Part shown: one piece after another, positions 8,958-17,945 of the stretch | Numbering within the stretch: position 1 is the stretch's first letter | Layout of the letters: each line of letters begins with the position of its first letter | Assembly: GCA_024403855.1 (NCBI GenBank) | Contig: JAKSRC010000014.1 | Span: 1-52,732, forward strand | DNA: 52,732 bases | Reading direction: 5' to 3' | Origin: Saccharofermentans sp. | GTDB taxonomy: Bacteria > Bacillota > Clostridia > Saccharofermentanales > Saccharofermentanaceae | Position numbers and translations under genes: made by a program | The notes under the pieces: generated by a model | What the model was told of the DNA's origin: nothing | The model's database searches: none | What the model saw: the letters and a program-made list of their open reading frames with translations, nothing else

Positions 8958-10052
8958 TTGAGTAAGTATTGGAATAAATTAATAAATGACATTGAGCCGT
9001 ATGTAGCAGGCGAGCAGCCGAAGCCCGGCCAGAAGGTTATAAAGCTTAATACGAATGAGAATCCGTATCCACCTTCACCGAAGGTAAAGGAAGCTTTAGA
9101 TGGTTTTAACCTTGCTGATCTGAGACTCTATCCTGATACGAATTCCACCGACGTCATCAAGGCTGCCGCAAAATTCGACGGCGTGTCCGAAGCAAACATC
9201 TTCTGTGGTAACGGATCCGATGAAGTTCTGGCAATTGCTTTCCAGACCTTTTTCGAAAAGAAGGCGCTCACAGGTCTTCCTGTCCTGATGCCTGATTACA
9301 GCTACAGTTTCTATCCGGTTTTTTCTGAGTTTTACGATATCAGAAGGAAAACAATTCCTCTCAAGGAAGACTTCAGACTTGATCCGGATGACTATATCGG
9401 TGTTCCGAACTGTGGAATCGTTTTCGCAAATCCTAATGCACCGACTTCAAGAGCAATTGCAGTTGAAGATTGCAGAAGAATCGCTGAGGCAAATCCTGAT
9501 TCAGTAGTTATCGTTGATGAAGCTTATGTCGCTTTCGAAAACAATTACGAATCAGCTGTATCACTTATCGGCGAGTATAAAAATGTCTGCGTAATAAGAA
9601 CATTATCAAAGGCATTTTCGCTTGCAGGAATCAGACTTGGATATGCTGTAGGTTCGGAGGAACTTATCGAAGGATTGAAGAGAGCAAGAGATTCATTCAA
9701 TTCATATCCTGTTGACCGTCTTGCTCAGAAGGTAGCTGAAGCAGCCCTTCTTGATAAAGATTACTACAACGAGACAAGGAATAAGATTATTGCTACAAGA
9801 GAACGCATAACAAAAGAACTTGCTGAAATCGGATTTACAATGCCGCCTTCAGCTGCAAATTTCGTATATGCAAAACCTCCGATGGATTGCAAGGAGTTAT
9901 ATAAAAATCTTCGCAATAAAGGTATACTTGTAAGATATTTCGATAAGCCGGTGTTAAACGAGTATTTGAGAATAACGATTGGTACCGACGAAGAGATGGA
10001 TGAGCTTATCAAAGCAATAAGACTGGAGGTCAGCAATGCCAAGAACATCTGA
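8958..10052 (+). CDS. hisC: Histidinol-phosphate aminotransferase (TTG start)
   Basis: HisC is a PLP-dependent class I/II aminotransferase that converts imidazole-acetol phosphate to histidinol phosphate using glutamate. The 364-residue protein has NTNENPYPPSPKV at the start and the PLP lysine K218 in TLSKAFSLAGIRLGYAVG. The start is TTG at 8958: a GAGGAT ribosome site lies at the end of hisD with good spacing and no in-frame ATG fits the fold. The 3' end overlaps hisB by 17 nt. The homologous CobD/aspartate aminotransferase assignment is excluded by context. Confidence 0.94.
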   Translation: MSKYWNKLINDIEPYVAGEQPKPGQKVIKLNTNENPYPPSPKVKEALDGFNLADLRLYPDTNSTDVIKAAAKFDGVSEANIFCGNGSDEVLAIAFQTFFEKKALTGLPVLMPDYSYSFYPVFSEFYDIRRKTIPLKEDFRLDPDDYIGVPNCGIVFANPNAPTSRAIAVEDCRRIAEANPDSVVIVDEAYVAFENNYESAVSLIGEYKNVCVIRTLSKAFSLAGIRLGYAVGSEELIEGLKRARDSFNSYPVDRLAQKVAEAALLDKDYYNETRNKIIATRERITKELAEIGFTMPPSAANFVYAKPPMDCKELYKNLRNKGILVRYFDKPVLNEYLRITIGTDEEMDELIKAIRLEVSNAKNI

Positions 10053-10626
10053 GATTGCAAGAAAGACTAAAGAGACCGATATCAAGGTTTGCATCGATCT
10101 TGATGGCAAGGGCGTAAATGAGATCAATACCGGAATCGGATTTTTCGATCACATGCTCACGGCTCTTTCAAAGCATTCAGGAATTGACATGAAGATTTCC
10201 TGCAATGGCGATCTTAATGTCGATGCTCATCACTCTGTTGAGGATGTCGGAATCGTTCTCGGCCAGGCATTGAATGAGGCTTTGGGCGATAAGGTCGGAA
10301 TCAGAAGATACGGTTTTGCTTCAATTCCTATGGATGAGTCTTTAGGCACATGTTCCATCGACCTTTCAGGTAGAGCATTTCTTGTTTTCGATTGCACATT
10401 CGCAGGTGATTTCTGCGGAACAATGGACACACAGCTTTTCGAAGAATTCTTCAGAAGTTTTGCTTTCAATGCAGGCATGACACTTCACATTGCGTGCCCT
10501 TATGGTGCAAATGATCACCACAAGGCAGAAGCAATGTTCAAGGCATTGGCAAGAGCATTGAGAGAAGCAACAGAGATCGACCCCAGATTTGAGGGTGAGA
10601 TCGTGTCAACTAAAGGCGCATTATAA
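10036..10626 (+). CDS. hisB: Imidazoleglycerol-phosphate dehydratase
   Basis: HisB dehydrates imidazole-glycerol phosphate to imidazole-acetol phosphate with two manganese ions. The 196-residue monofunctional form has the duplicated metal-binding motifs (FFDHMLTALSKHSG, DAHHSVEDVGI, then the second set in YGANDHHKAEAMFKALARAL). The phosphatase domain fused in enterobacterial HisB is absent, so a separate histidinol phosphatase is needed and is not in this window. Its GGAGG site lies inside the end of hisC. Confidence 0.96.
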   Translation: MPRTSEIARKTKETDIKVCIDLDGKGVNEINTGIGFFDHMLTALSKHSGIDMKISCNGDLNVDAHHSVEDVGIVLGQALNEALGDKVGIRRYGFASIPMDESLGTCSIDLSGRAFLVFDCTFAGDFCGTMDTQLFEEFFRSFAFNAGMTLHIACPYGANDHHKAEAMFKALARALREATEIDPRFEGEIVSTKGAL

Positions 10627-10647
10627 TTTGTAACGGAGGAATATATT

Positions 10648-11529
10648 ATGCTTATTAAGGATACTGATTTTATCGATCAGCCGGTGCTTGCGAAGGGCAA
10701 GGTAAGAAACATCTACGATCTTGGCGATTCACTTCTTCTTGTCGTAACAGACAGAATCTCTGCGTTCGATGTTATTTTCGACGAGTTGATTCCGGATAAG
10801 GGCAGAGTTCTTTCTTCTATTTCTGCTTTCTGGTTCGATTTCACAAAGGACATCATTCCGAACCACGTAATTACAACTGATGTTTCCAAGTATCCTATGG
10901 GATTCGATAAGTATAAGGAAGAACTTGAAGGAAGATCAATGCTTGTTAAGAAGGCGCAGATGCTTCCTGCAGAGTGCATCGTAAGAGGCTATCTCGAAGG
11001 TTCTGCTCTTAAGGAATACAAGGCATCCGGCACAGTTGGCGGTATTAAGATGCCTGAAGGCATGGTTCAGGGCGACAAGCTCCCCGAGCCTTTGTTCACA
11101 CCTTCAACCAAGGAAGATACAGGTCACGATATCAACATCACATACGAGCAGCTCGTTGACCTCATCGGTGAAGAAGATGCTTCTGCACTCAGAGATGCAT
11201 CTATCGCTCTTTACAAGAAGGTTTCTGAGTTCGCACTTACAAAGGGTCTTATCCTTGCTGATACAAAGTTCGAGTTCGGTAAGATTGATGGCGTTCTCTC
11301 AGTATGCGACGAGATGTTCACACCTGACTCTTCAAGATTCTGGGATGCAGCTGAGTATGAACCCGGCCACGCTCAGAAGAGCTTTGATAAGCAGTTCTTG
11401 AGAGAATGGCTCGAGACACTTGATTGGGGCAAGACATATCCTGCTCCGACACTTCCTGACGAGATCATCGAGAAGACAGCAGCAAAGTATCGTGAGTGCT
11501 ACAGCCGCTTAACAGGAAAGGAAATCTGA
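10648..11529 (+). CDS. purC: SAICAR synthetase inside the his operon
   Basis: PurC ligates CAIR with aspartate using ATP to give SAICAR in de novo purine synthesis. The 293-residue protein is the longer subfamily also seen in yeast Ade1 (AKGKVRNIYDLGD, VTDRISAFDVIFDELIPDKG, ECIVRGYLEGSALKEY, LADTKFEFG, DSSRFWDAAEY). It sits between hisB and hisH with a clear GGAGGAA site. Histidine synthesis releases AICAR, which lies two steps downstream of SAICAR, so co-expression makes biochemical sense, though purC is not a usual his-operon member. No other pur gene is adjacent. Confidence 0.95.
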   Translation: MLIKDTDFIDQPVLAKGKVRNIYDLGDSLLLVVTDRISAFDVIFDELIPDKGRVLSSISAFWFDFTKDIIPNHVITTDVSKYPMGFDKYKEELEGRSMLVKKAQMLPAECIVRGYLEGSALKEYKASGTVGGIKMPEGMVQGDKLPEPLFTPSTKEDTGHDINITYEQLVDLIGEEDASALRDASIALYKKVSEFALTKGLILADTKFEFGKIDGVLSVCDEMFTPDSSRFWDAAEYEPGHAQKSFDKQFLREWLETLDWGKTYPAPTLPDEIIEKTAAKYRECYSRLTGKEI

Positions 11530-11532
11530 TCC

Positions 11533-12156
11533 TTGATTGCAATAGTAGATTATGGAATGGGCAACCTTGGCTCTGTCGAAAAGGCTCTGAAGTACATCGG
11601 CAGTGACAGCGTCATCACATCTGATCCGGATGTGCTCTACGATGCTGACGGAATTATTCTTCCGGGTGTAGGAAGCTTTGCTCCTGCAATGGACGAACTC
11701 AATTCAAGAGAATTGGTAATGCCTTTGATTGATATAGCAAATTCCGGAAAGCCGTTTCTTGGAATCTGTCTTGGTATGCAGCTTATGCTTGAAGGTTCTG
11801 AAGAGAACAGCCTCGACAGGAGAGAGACAAAGGGGTTTGTATCCGGCCTGGGAATCGTGCCCGGTTTTGTAAGAAAATTCCCCAACAGCGACCTTAAGGT
11901 TCCTCAGATGGGCTGGAATAAGCTCATCAATGTAAAGGGAAGACTTCTTACTGAAGGCGACTATGTTTATTTTGTCCATTCCTATTATTGCCAGCTCGGC
12001 AATGCTTCTGATATTGCTGCTCGAACAGAATACGGAATCAAGTATTGTTCATCCTTTGAGATTGGAAATATTTTCGGAATGCAGTTCCATCCCGAAAAGA
12101 GCGGCGAAGCAGGCCTCAACATCCTTAGAAAATTCGTAGCGGAGACCACAGTATGA
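11533..12156 (+). CDS. hisH: Imidazole glycerol phosphate synthase, glutaminase subunit (TTG start)
   Basis: HisH hydrolyses glutamine and channels ammonia to HisF. The 207-residue class I glutamine amidotransferase has the triad C79 (FLGICLGMQLM), H186 and E188 (QFHPEKSG). The start is TTG 11533, four bases after the purC stop, served by AGGAAA within the end of purC. MIAIVDYGMGNLGSV is the normal HisH amino terminus, which supports this start. Its stop overlaps the hisA ATG. Confidence 0.96.
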   Translation: MIAIVDYGMGNLGSVEKALKYIGSDSVITSDPDVLYDADGIILPGVGSFAPAMDELNSRELVMPLIDIANSGKPFLGICLGMQLMLEGSEENSLDRRETKGFVSGLGIVPGFVRKFPNSDLKVPQMGWNKLINVKGRLLTEGDYVYFVHSYYCQLGNASDIAARTEYGIKYCSSFEIGNIFGMQFHPEKSGEAGLNILRKFVAETTV

Positions 12157-12866
12157 TCATATTACCCGCAATTGACCTTATCGGCGGCAGATGCGTCAGA
12201 CTTAAACAGGGAAGATATAATGACGTCACAGTTTATAACGATTCCCCTTTGGATCAGGCATTCATGTTTAAAGAAGCAGGAGCTACATGGATTCATGTTG
12301 TAGATCTTGATGCAGCCAAGAGTGGTGTTCCAGAAAACCATGAAATCATCAAGGAAATCTCCGTAAAGACCGGTCTTAAAGTAGACACCGGTGGCGGAAT
12401 CCGTAATATGGATACTCTCGCCAAATGGATCGAGGAGTATGGTGTATCAAGAGCAGTTCTTGGTACAGCAGCTGTTAAGGATCCTGAATTTACGAGAAAA
12501 GCGATTGAAAGATTCGGCGATAAGGTGGCTATCGGCATCGATGCACACTCAGGCTTCGTATCCGTTGACGGATGGACTGAGGATTCTGAACTTAAGGCCG
12601 TTGATTTTGCTTTAAAGTGCAAAGAAATCGGTGCAACTACCGTAGTTTTCACAGATATTGCAAGAGATGGAATGCTTACAGGTCCTGCTGTTGAAGCTAC
12701 AAAGGAACTTGTTGAAGCTACAGGCCTCAATGTTATTGCTTCCGGCGGAATCGGCTCCAACGAAGATGTTGATCTTATTAAGACATCAGGTTGCAGTGGC
12801 GTCATCATCGGAAAAGCGATATACGAAGGAAAGGTGGACCTGGCAAAATGCTTACAAAACGTATAA
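12153..12866 (+). CDS. hisA: ProFAR isomerase HisA
   Basis: HisA is a TIM-barrel isomerase converting ProFAR to PRFAR. The 237-residue protein starts [16 protein letters not shown] with catalytic D8 and carries the second-half phosphate motif [11 protein letters not shown]. The C-terminal half also holds [13 protein letters not shown], which contains the usual HisA motif. The ATG overlaps the hisH stop by 4 nt, and its own end overlaps hisF by 19 nt. Confidence 0.95.
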   Translation: MIILPAIDLIGGRCVRLKQGRYNDVTVYNDSPLDQAFMFKEAGATWIHVVDLDAAKSGVPENHEIIKEISVKTGLKVDTGGGIRNMDTLAKWIEEYGVSRAVLGTAAVKDPEFTRKAIERFGDKVAIGIDAHSGFVSVDGWTEDSELKAVDFALKCKEIGATTVVFTDIARDGMLTGPAVEATKELVEATGLNVIASGGIGSNEDVDLIKTSGCSGVIIGKAIYEGKVDLAKCLQNV

Positions 12867-13621
12867 TTCCCTGCCTGGACGTTAAAGACGGCAGAGTCGT
12901 TAAAGGCGTTAACTTCGTATCATTAAGAGATGCAGGCGATCCTGTTGAATGCGCTAAAACATACAACAAATCCGGAGCAGACGAGCTCGTTTTCCTCGAT
13001 ATTACCGCTACACTCGAATCAAGAGGCACTACTGTCGAAATGGCGAAAAGAGTAGCGAATGAGGTTTTCATCCCGTTTACTATCGGAGGCGGTATCAGAA
13101 CTGTTGCAGATATCAGAGAACTTTTAAATGCCGGTGCTGACAAGGTATCCTTGAATTCAGCAGCCGTAAAGAATCCTGATTTTATCAAGGAAGCTTCCGA
13201 CATGTTCGGTTCCCAGTGCATCGTTTGCGCCATCGACGTTAAGGCAAGAGATGAAGGTTTTGAATCCGGTTACGAAGTCGTTATCGCCGGTGGTACAAAG
13301 CCTACAGGAATAGATGCTCTCTGGTGGGCGAAAAAAGCAGTATCCCTTGGTGCAGGAGAGATCCTTCTGACTTCAATGGACAAGGACGGAACAAAGTCCG
13401 GCTACGATAATACGATCACTTCACTTATCTCAGAAAATGTCGGTGTACCGGTAATTGCATCCGGTGGTGCGGGATCAATGCAGGATTTTGCAGATGCCGT
13501 TAAGATTGGTAAGGCTGATGCAGTTCTTGCTGCAAGTCTTTTCCACTTCGGAGAGATTAAGATTTCCGATTTGAAGGATTATCTCGAAGGTGAAGGAATT
13601 CCTGTTAGGAGAATTTTATGA
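12848..13621 (+). CDS. hisF: Imidazole glycerol phosphate synthase, cyclase subunit
   Basis: HisF uses ammonia from HisH to convert PRFAR into imidazole-glycerol phosphate and AICAR. The 257-residue TIM barrel starts [19 protein letters not shown] with catalytic D11; the second aspartate lies in [14 protein letters not shown]. The frame is open 57 bases further upstream, but ATG 12848 gives the canonical amino terminus and has an AAGGTGG site inside hisA. The 19-nt overlap with hisA implies coupled translation. Confidence 0.96.
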   Translation: MLTKRIIPCLDVKDGRVVKGVNFVSLRDAGDPVECAKTYNKSGADELVFLDITATLESRGTTVEMAKRVANEVFIPFTIGGGIRTVADIRELLNAGADKVSLNSAAVKNPDFIKEASDMFGSQCIVCAIDVKARDEGFESGYEVVIAGGTKPTGIDALWWAKKAVSLGAGEILLTSMDKDGTKSGYDNTITSLISENVGVPVIASGGAGSMQDFADAVKIGKADAVLAASLFHFGEIKISDLKDYLEGEGIPVRRIL

Positions 13622-13992
13622 GCGACATGAAGTATGACCTCCATGATATGTGGGCAAGGATGAAGAAAAATTCTGACGGACTTGTACCCGCTATATGCCA
13701 GGATTATGAGAACAATCAGGTTCTTATGATGGCTTATATGAATGAAGAAGCTTTTTGCCTCACCTGCGAGACCGGCTATATGCATTACTACTCAAGGTCG
13801 AGAAATACTCTTTGGAAGAAGGGCGAGACTTCCGGTCATTTCCAGAGAGTTATCGAAGCTTATATCGATTGCGACAAAGATACGCTCCTTTATAAAATCG
13901 ATCAGACCGGAGCTGCTTGTCATACAGGAAACAGAACCTGTTTTTATACAGAACTTAATGAATGGGATATAACACGTAACGAGGAGGAATAA
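13618..13992 (+). CDS. hisI: Phosphoribosyl-AMP cyclohydrolase
   Basis: HisI opens the adenine ring of phosphoribosyl-AMP, a zinc- and magnesium-dependent step. The 124-residue stand-alone form carries [47 protein letters not shown] and the zinc cysteines in [10 protein letters not shown]. The ATG overlaps the hisF stop (ATGA). The partner activity HisE is a separate gene immediately downstream rather than fused. Confidence 0.96.
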   Translation: MSDMKYDLHDMWARMKKNSDGLVPAICQDYENNQVLMMAYMNEEAFCLTCETGYMHYYSRSRNTLWKKGETSGHFQRVIEAYIDCDKDTLLYKIDQTGAACHTGNRTCFYTELNEWDITRNEEE

Positions 13993-13995
13993 AAG

Positions 13996-14274
13996 ATGGA
14001 TGTACTTAGAGAACTTTATAGCGTAATTATGGACCGTAAGGAGCACCCTGTTGAGGGTTCTTATACAAATTACCTTTTCGAAAAGGGTACTGATAAGATT
14101 TCAAAGAAGCTCGGTGAAGAAGCTGTTGAGACTGTAATTGCAGCTTCTCAGAGAGACAGAAAAGCAACGATTCAGGAAATTGCAGATCTTGAATATCATC
14201 TTCTTGTACTCATGGCAGATCGCGGCATCACATTAGATGACGTAGAAGCTGAGTTAAGATCGCGCAGAAGCTAA
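13996..14274 (+). CDS. hisE: Phosphoribosyl-ATP pyrophosphohydrolase
   Basis: HisE hydrolyses phosphoribosyl-ATP to phosphoribosyl-AMP. The 92-residue all-alpha MazG-like protein has the usual motifs (SYTNYLFEKGTDKISKKLGEEAVETVIA and an EIADLEYHLLVLM end) with the glutamates and aspartates that bind magnesium. A GAGGAGG site precedes the ATG. It closes the his operon; no strong terminator follows before the next promoter. Confidence 0.95.
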   Translation: MDVLRELYSVIMDRKEHPVEGSYTNYLFEKGTDKISKKLGEEAVETVIAASQRDRKATIQEIADLEYHLLVLMADRGITLDDVEAELRSRRS

Positions 14275-14282
14275 TATTTTCG

Positions 14283-14312
14283 TTGACTTTAACCCATAGT
14301 CTGTGATACAAT
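14283..14312 (+). promoter_or_regulatory. Promoter of the rpmG-secE-nusG operon
   Basis: TTGACT (14283-14288) and TACAAT (14307-14312) with an 18-bp spacer. The predicted start near 14319 falls just ahead of a hairpin at 14322, leaving a structured leader of about 95 nt to rpmG. Confidence 0.7.
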
Positions 14313-14321
14313 CTTCGCGCT

Positions 14322-14343
14322 AGACCGTTCAGGTCTTGTTTTT
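14322..14343 (+). terminator. Promoter-proximal hairpin with U-tract upstream of rpmG
   Basis: AGACC (14322-14326), loop GTTCA, GGTCT (14332-14336), then TGTTTTT. The stem is only 5 bp, so termination would be weak. It lies immediately after the predicted start site rather than at the his operon end, so it could act as an attenuator, a 5' stabiliser, or catch read-through from hisE. A second possible stem (TGCGC with GCGCA) follows. Confidence 0.4.
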
Positions 14344-14413
14344 AGTTGCGCGGAAATTTGCGCACGGGGCCCCTGAAAAGCCCTGAAACACTACGTTTGG
14401 AGGTAATTTTACC

Positions 14414-14578
14414 ATGGCAAAGGCTGGAGCTCGCGATAAGCTTACTCTCGCATGCACAGAGTGCAAGCAGAGAAATTATCAGACATACAAGAACAAGAAG
14501 AACAATACAGAGAGATTAGAGCTCAAGAAGTATTGCCCCTTCTGCCGTAAGCACACAGTTCACAGAGAATCCAAGTAA
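14414..14578 (+). CDS. rpmG: 50S ribosomal protein L33
   Basis: This 54-residue gene encodes L33, a small zinc-ribbon protein of the large subunit near the tRNA exit site. It has two CxxC pairs ([11 protein letters not shown] and YCPFCRKHT), so it is the zinc-binding form, and ends KHTVHRESK. The start ATG 14414 follows a GGAGG site at 14399-14403. The order rpmG-secE-nusG-rplK is a classic bacterial arrangement. Confidence 0.95.
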   Translation: MAKAGARDKLTLACTECKQRNYQTYKNKKNNTERLELKKYCPFCRKHTVHRESK

Positions 14579-14599
14579 TACTTAAGTAGGGTACGTAAA

Positions 14600-14851
14600 A
14601 TGGCTGACAATAAAGGTAACATTTTCAAGCGCTTTGCAAAAAGGGTCGCTGACGTTTTTGCTGAATTGAAGCGTGTAACATGGCCTACAGGCGAGAAGCT
14701 CGCAAAGACTGCTGCAGTCGTTTTGCTTGTAATCGTATTCTTTGCCGTTTACCTTACACTCATCGGTAATGGTGGACGTTGGATCCTTGATAAGGTTGGT
14801 TTCTACGATATCGTTGAGACTACTGAGACAACACCTGCTTCTGTAGGTTAA
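14600..14851 (+). CDS. secE: Preprotein translocase subunit SecE
   Basis: SecE is the essential small clamp of the SecYEG channel. The 83-residue protein has an amphipathic cytoplasmic helix with RVADVFAELKRVTWPTGEKL, the universally conserved segment, then one membrane helix at about residues 34-55 (VVLLVIVFFAVYLTLI). It has one TM helix, as usual in Gram-positives. A short acidic Thr-rich extracytoplasmic tail follows. Confidence 0.95.
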   Translation: MADNKGNIFKRFAKRVADVFAELKRVTWPTGEKLAKTAAVVLLVIVFFAVYLTLIGNGGRWILDKVGFYDIVETTETTPASVG

Positions 14852-14872
14852 GTTTGAATTAGGAGTATATAA

Positions 14873-15421
14873 ATGCCGGATAATAATGAAGCCAAGTGGT
14901 ACATAATTCATACCTTCGGCGGATATGAGAAGAAAGTAAAGTCTTCCATAGAAAATTATGCTAAGGCCCAGGATATGGAGACCATCATTCAGGAGGTATA
15001 TTTACCTACTGATGTTGTCGTAGAGACAAAGAACGGCAAGCGTAAGGAAGTTGAGAAGCTCAGATTCCCTAACTATATCTTCCTTAAGCTCGTTTACGGC
15101 AACAACGATAAGGTTGATAAGGATCTCTGGTACAAGATTCGTAACACAAACGGTGTTACGGGTTTCGTAGCACCTGACCCGAACAAGCCGACTCCCATGT
15201 CGGAAGAAGATTTGGTCAAGATGGGCCTTATTATTCCTTCTACTGTTGAAGTTGATTATCGCATCGGCGATCTCATCATCATCACAGACGGACCCTTCAA
15301 GGATAGCAAAGCTATTGTTAAGGATATTAACGAAGAGAAGCAGCAGGTTACAGTTACAGTTTCCATGTTTGGACGTGAGACACCTGTTACACTCGACTTC
15401 GTAAAGGTAAGAAAAGTTTAA
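14873..15421 (+). CDS. nusG: Transcription termination/antitermination factor NusG
   Basis: NusG binds RNA polymerase and controls pausing, termination and coupling to translation. The 182-residue protein has an N-terminal NGN domain (KWYIIHTFGGYEKKVK, FPNYIFLKLVY, RNTNGVTGFV) and a C-terminal KOW domain (IGDLIIITDGPFKDSKAIV). SD AGGAG precedes the ATG. It lies 21 nt after secE. Confidence 0.96.
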   Translation: MPDNNEAKWYIIHTFGGYEKKVKSSIENYAKAQDMETIIQEVYLPTDVVVETKNGKRKEVEKLRFPNYIFLKLVYGNNDKVDKDLWYKIRNTNGVTGFVAPDPNKPTPMSEEDLVKMGLIIPSTVEVDYRIGDLIIITDGPFKDSKAIVKDINEEKQQVTVTVSMFGRETPVTLDFVKVRKV

Positions 15422-15482
15422 TTAGTTTATTTTTGACCATAAGGTCATTGATAATAAATATTTTTTTGGGAGGTGGCCAAGT

Positions 15483-15908
15483 ATGGCTAAGAAAGTCACA
15501 GGTTATGTAAAGCTTCAGATACCTGCAGGCAAAGCAACACCCGCGCCGCCGGTCGGACCAGCTCTTGGACAGCACGGTATCAATATCGCTGGCTTCGTCA
15601 AAGAGTTCAATGAGAGAACAGCTAAGGATGTAGGTCTCATCATTCCTGTAATCATTACAGTTTATGCAGATCGTTCCTTTACGTTCATCACAAAGACTCC
15701 GCCGGTACCGGTTCTTCTTAAGAAGACTGCAAAGATCGAGAAGGCTTCCGGTAAGCCGAACACAAATAAGGTTGCTACAATTACATGGGAAGATTGCGTT
15801 AAGATCGCTGAGATCAAGATGCCTGACGTTAACGCAGCTGATGTAGAGGCTTGCGCTAGAATGGTTGCAGGTACAGCACGTTCCATGGGAATCGTCGTAA
15901 AGAAGTAA
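15483..15908 (+). CDS. rplK: 50S ribosomal protein L11
   Basis: L11 forms the GTPase-associated centre with 23S rRNA and L10-L12. The 141-residue protein has the canonical start ([20 protein letters not shown] and [20 protein letters not shown]) and the rRNA-binding C-terminal domain ending [20 protein letters not shown] site lies upstream. A short hairpin (TGACC at 15434-15438 with GGTCA at 15443-15447) sits between nusG and rplK. Confidence 0.97.
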   Translation: MAKKVTGYVKLQIPAGKATPAPPVGPALGQHGINIAGFVKEFNERTAKDVGLIIPVIITVYADRSFTFITKTPPVPVLLKKTAKIEKASGKPNTNKVATITWEDCVKIAEIKMPDVNAADVEACARMVAGTARSMGIVVKK

Positions 15909-15924
15909 GAAAGGAGATTAGAGC

Positions 15925-16617
15925 ATGAAAACAGGAAAAAGATATGCTGAGCTCGTAAAGCTCGTAGACAGATCCACACTCTATGATCCTACTGAAGCAG
16001 CTAAGCTTGTTGTTGAGACAGGTAAGGCTAAGTTCGATGAGACTGTAGAGCTCCACGTTAAACTCGGTGTTGACTCCAGACACGCTGACCAGCAGGTTAG
16101 AGGTGCTGTAGTTCTTCCTCATGGTACAGGTCGTACAAAGACTGTTTTGGTTCTCGCTAAGGGCCCCAAGGCAGACGAAGCTAAGGCAGCTGGTGCTGAG
16201 TTCGTTGGTGATGACGATATGATCGCAAAGATCGAGAAGGAGAACTGGTTCGACTTCGACGTTATCATTGCTACACCTGACATGATGGGTAAGCTCGGTA
16301 AGTTAGGTAAGGTTTTGGGTCCTAAGGGATTGATGCCTAACCCTAAGGCTGGCACAGTTACTATGGACGTTACTAAGGCTGTTAACGAAGTTAAGGCTGG
16401 TAAGATCGAGTACAGACTCGACAAGTCCAACATCATTCACTGCCCCGTCGGCAAGGTTTCTTTCGGTGCTGAGAAGATTGAAGAGAACGTTAAGACTCTC
16501 ATGGAAGCAATCATCAAGGCTAAGCCGGCAGCAGCAAAGGGTCAGTACATTAAGAGTTGCTCAATTGCAACAACAATGGGCCCTGGAATCAAGGTTAACT
16601 CTACAAAGTTCGCTTGA
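15925..16617 (+). CDS. rplA: 50S ribosomal protein L1
   Basis: L1 forms the mobile L1 stalk at the tRNA exit side and in many bacteria represses its own operon by binding the mRNA. The 230-residue protein has the two-domain L1 fold with [17 protein letters not shown], the signature [20 protein letters not shown] and [20 protein letters not shown] precedes the ATG. It follows rplK by 16 nt. Confidence 0.97.
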   Translation: MKTGKRYAELVKLVDRSTLYDPTEAAKLVVETGKAKFDETVELHVKLGVDSRHADQQVRGAVVLPHGTGRTKTVLVLAKGPKADEAKAAGAEFVGDDDMIAKIEKENWFDFDVIIATPDMMGKLGKLGKVLGPKGLMPNPKAGTVTMDVTKAVNEVKAGKIEYRLDKSNIIHCPVGKVSFGAEKIEENVKTLMEAIIKAKPAAAKGQYIKSCSIATTMGPGIKVNSTKFA

Positions 16618-16640
16618 TTCTAACTAATTAAAATTAAATA

Positions 16641-16726
16641 CCTTTCCTGCCAAAGACAGCGGGCGAATTCATTGCAATATGAATTCTCAAATGTTCGAAT
16701 CATTCGGACGGCCAGCCGAGGAAGGA
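16641..16726 (+). ncRNA. L10 ribosomal protein leader
   Basis: The leader upstream of rplJ contains a closing pairing of CCTTTCCT (from 16641) with GAGGAAGG (16718-16725), an internal hairpin GAATTCAT/ATGAATTC (16665-16686), and a CGGACGGCCAGCC segment. This is the layout of the Firmicute L10 leader, where the L10-(L12)4 complex binds its own mRNA and represses rplJ-rplL. It is followed by a terminator, so control is probably by premature termination. Assigned from structure and position. Confidence 0.7.
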
Positions 16727-16754
16727 ACTTTTAATTCAATAAGAATTAATTCGT

Positions 16755-16795
16755 CCCCCTTGGTTTGACCTGTCAGGTTACCCAGGGGGGTCTTT
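16755..16795 (+). terminator. Attenuator terminator between the L10 leader and rplJ
   Basis: CCCCCT (16755-16760) pairs with AGGGGGG (16784-16790), with an inner ACC/GGT pairing, followed by TCTTT. It lies between the L10 leader and rplJ, where it would end transcription when the leader is bound. Confidence 0.75.
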
Positions 16796-16825
16796 AATAG
16801 AAATAAAATAAGGAGGAAAACCAAA

Positions 16826-17380
16826 ATGCCCAGCGAAAAGATTCTGGCAGCTAAGAAGCAGCGTGTTGAAGAGCTTACTTCTGAGTTGAAGGGTGCTACA
16901 ACATATGTATTCGTAGCTACTCGTGGTCTTACAGTTGCTCAGGACACAGAGATGCGTGCAGAGCTCCGTAAGAACGGCGTTAAGTTCGAAGTAATTAAGA
17001 ACACAACTCTTAGCCGCGTATTCGCAGAACTCGGTTTTGAAGGACTTGATGATGTATTCCAGGGCCCTACAGCAGTAGGTTACTCTAACGACATTATCGC
17101 TCCTGCAAAGGTTCTTGCTAAGTTCAGCGAGGACTTCGAACCCATGGAGATCAAGGGTGGTATTATCGATGGCAAGGTAGCTTCTGTTGATGAAGTTATG
17201 GCATTGTCCAAGGTACCGGATCCGGAAACACTCCAGACACAGGTTGCATATTCTTTGCTTTTCCCTTTCACGAAGCTTGCTATGCTCGTAAAGGCAGTTG
17301 CAGAGAAGAAAGAAGAAGGCGGCGAAGCTCCCGCAGCTGCACCCGCTGAAGAAGCAGAGGCTCCCGCAGCTGAAGCTTAA
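16826..17380 (+). CDS. rplJ: 50S ribosomal protein L10
   Basis: L10 anchors the L7/L12 dimers to the ribosome stalk. The 184-residue protein has the usual N-terminal rRNA-binding domain (LKGATTYVFVATRGLTVAQ, LRKNGVKFEVIKNTTLSR, FQGPTAVGYS). The C-terminal helix that binds L12 is followed by an Ala/Glu/Pro-rich tail (EEGGEAPAAAPAEEAEAPAAEA), longer than the Bacillus form. AGGAGGAAAA precedes the ATG. Confidence 0.96.
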   Translation: MPSEKILAAKKQRVEELTSELKGATTYVFVATRGLTVAQDTEMRAELRKNGVKFEVIKNTTLSRVFAELGFEGLDDVFQGPTAVGYSNDIIAPAKVLAKFSEDFEPMEIKGGIIDGKVASVDEVMALSKVPDPETLQTQVAYSLLFPFTKLAMLVKAVAEKKEEGGEAPAAAPAEEAEAPAAEA

Positions 17381-17440
17381 GCGTCTCGCGGAAATATCCG
17401 CAAATTAATTTAGCTAATTTTCTATAGGAGGAAACTTAAA

Positions 17441-17818
17441 ATGGCTAGTGAGAAAGTTACAAGCATTCTTGAAGAAATTAAGGGTCTCTCAGTTATCGAG
17501 CTTTTCGATCTTGAGAAGGCTATCGAAGAGGAATTTGGCGTATCTGCAGCAGCAGTAGTTGCTACAGGTGCTGCAGCTGGTGCTGGTGCAGCAGCAGCTG
17601 CTGAGCAGACTGAGTTCACAGTTATGCTCAAGGGCTTCGGCGATTCCAAGATGGGCGTTATCAAGGCAGTTAAGGATGTTCTTGGTATGGGCCTTAAGGA
17701 AGCTAAGGAACTCGTTGAGAAGGCACCTGTTGCCCTCAAGGAGAACGTTTCTAAGGACGAGGCTGATGACCTCATGAAGAAGCTCGCTGATTGCGGTGCT
17801 GATCTCGAGATCAAGTAA
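17441..17818 (+). CDS. rplL: 50S ribosomal protein L7/L12
   Basis: L7/L12 is the multi-copy stalk protein that recruits translation factors. The 125-residue protein has an N-terminal dimerisation domain, an Ala/Gly-rich hinge near residues 35-50, and the C-terminal factor-binding domain (EFTVMLKGFGDSKMGVIK, GLKEAKELVEKAP). TAGGAGGAAA lies upstream. It ends the operon, with a strong terminator 28 nt later; rpoB is not adjacent here. Confidence 0.97.
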   Translation: MASEKVTSILEEIKGLSVIELFDLEKAIEEEFGVSAAAVVATGAAAGAGAAAAAEQTEFTVMLKGFGDSKMGVIKAVKDVLGMGLKEAKELVEKAPVALKENVSKDEADDLMKKLADCGADLEIK

Positions 17819-17846
17819 TTCTTAGTTAACTTAGAATTGTAACCAC

Positions 17847-17880
17847 AGGGGTTGTCTCATTGAGACAACCCCTTTTCTTT
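17847..17880 (+). terminator. Terminator after rplL
   Basis: A perfect 13-bp stem (AGGGGTTGTCTCA at 17847-17859 with TGAGACAACCCCT at 17861-17873) followed by TTTCTTT. This is a strong rho-independent terminator that isolates the ribosomal operon from the next gene. Confidence 0.92.
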
Positions 17881-17945
17881 ACTGGATATTTACTCGAATC
17901 ACAACAATGCTTCTGTTATTATTCATGTAAAGGGGATAACCGACA

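Noticed and set aside
14322..14343. Terminator of the his operon
   Set aside because: It lies after a good promoter and has only 5 bp in the stem; it is more likely a leader hairpin of rpmG, although read-through protection is possible.
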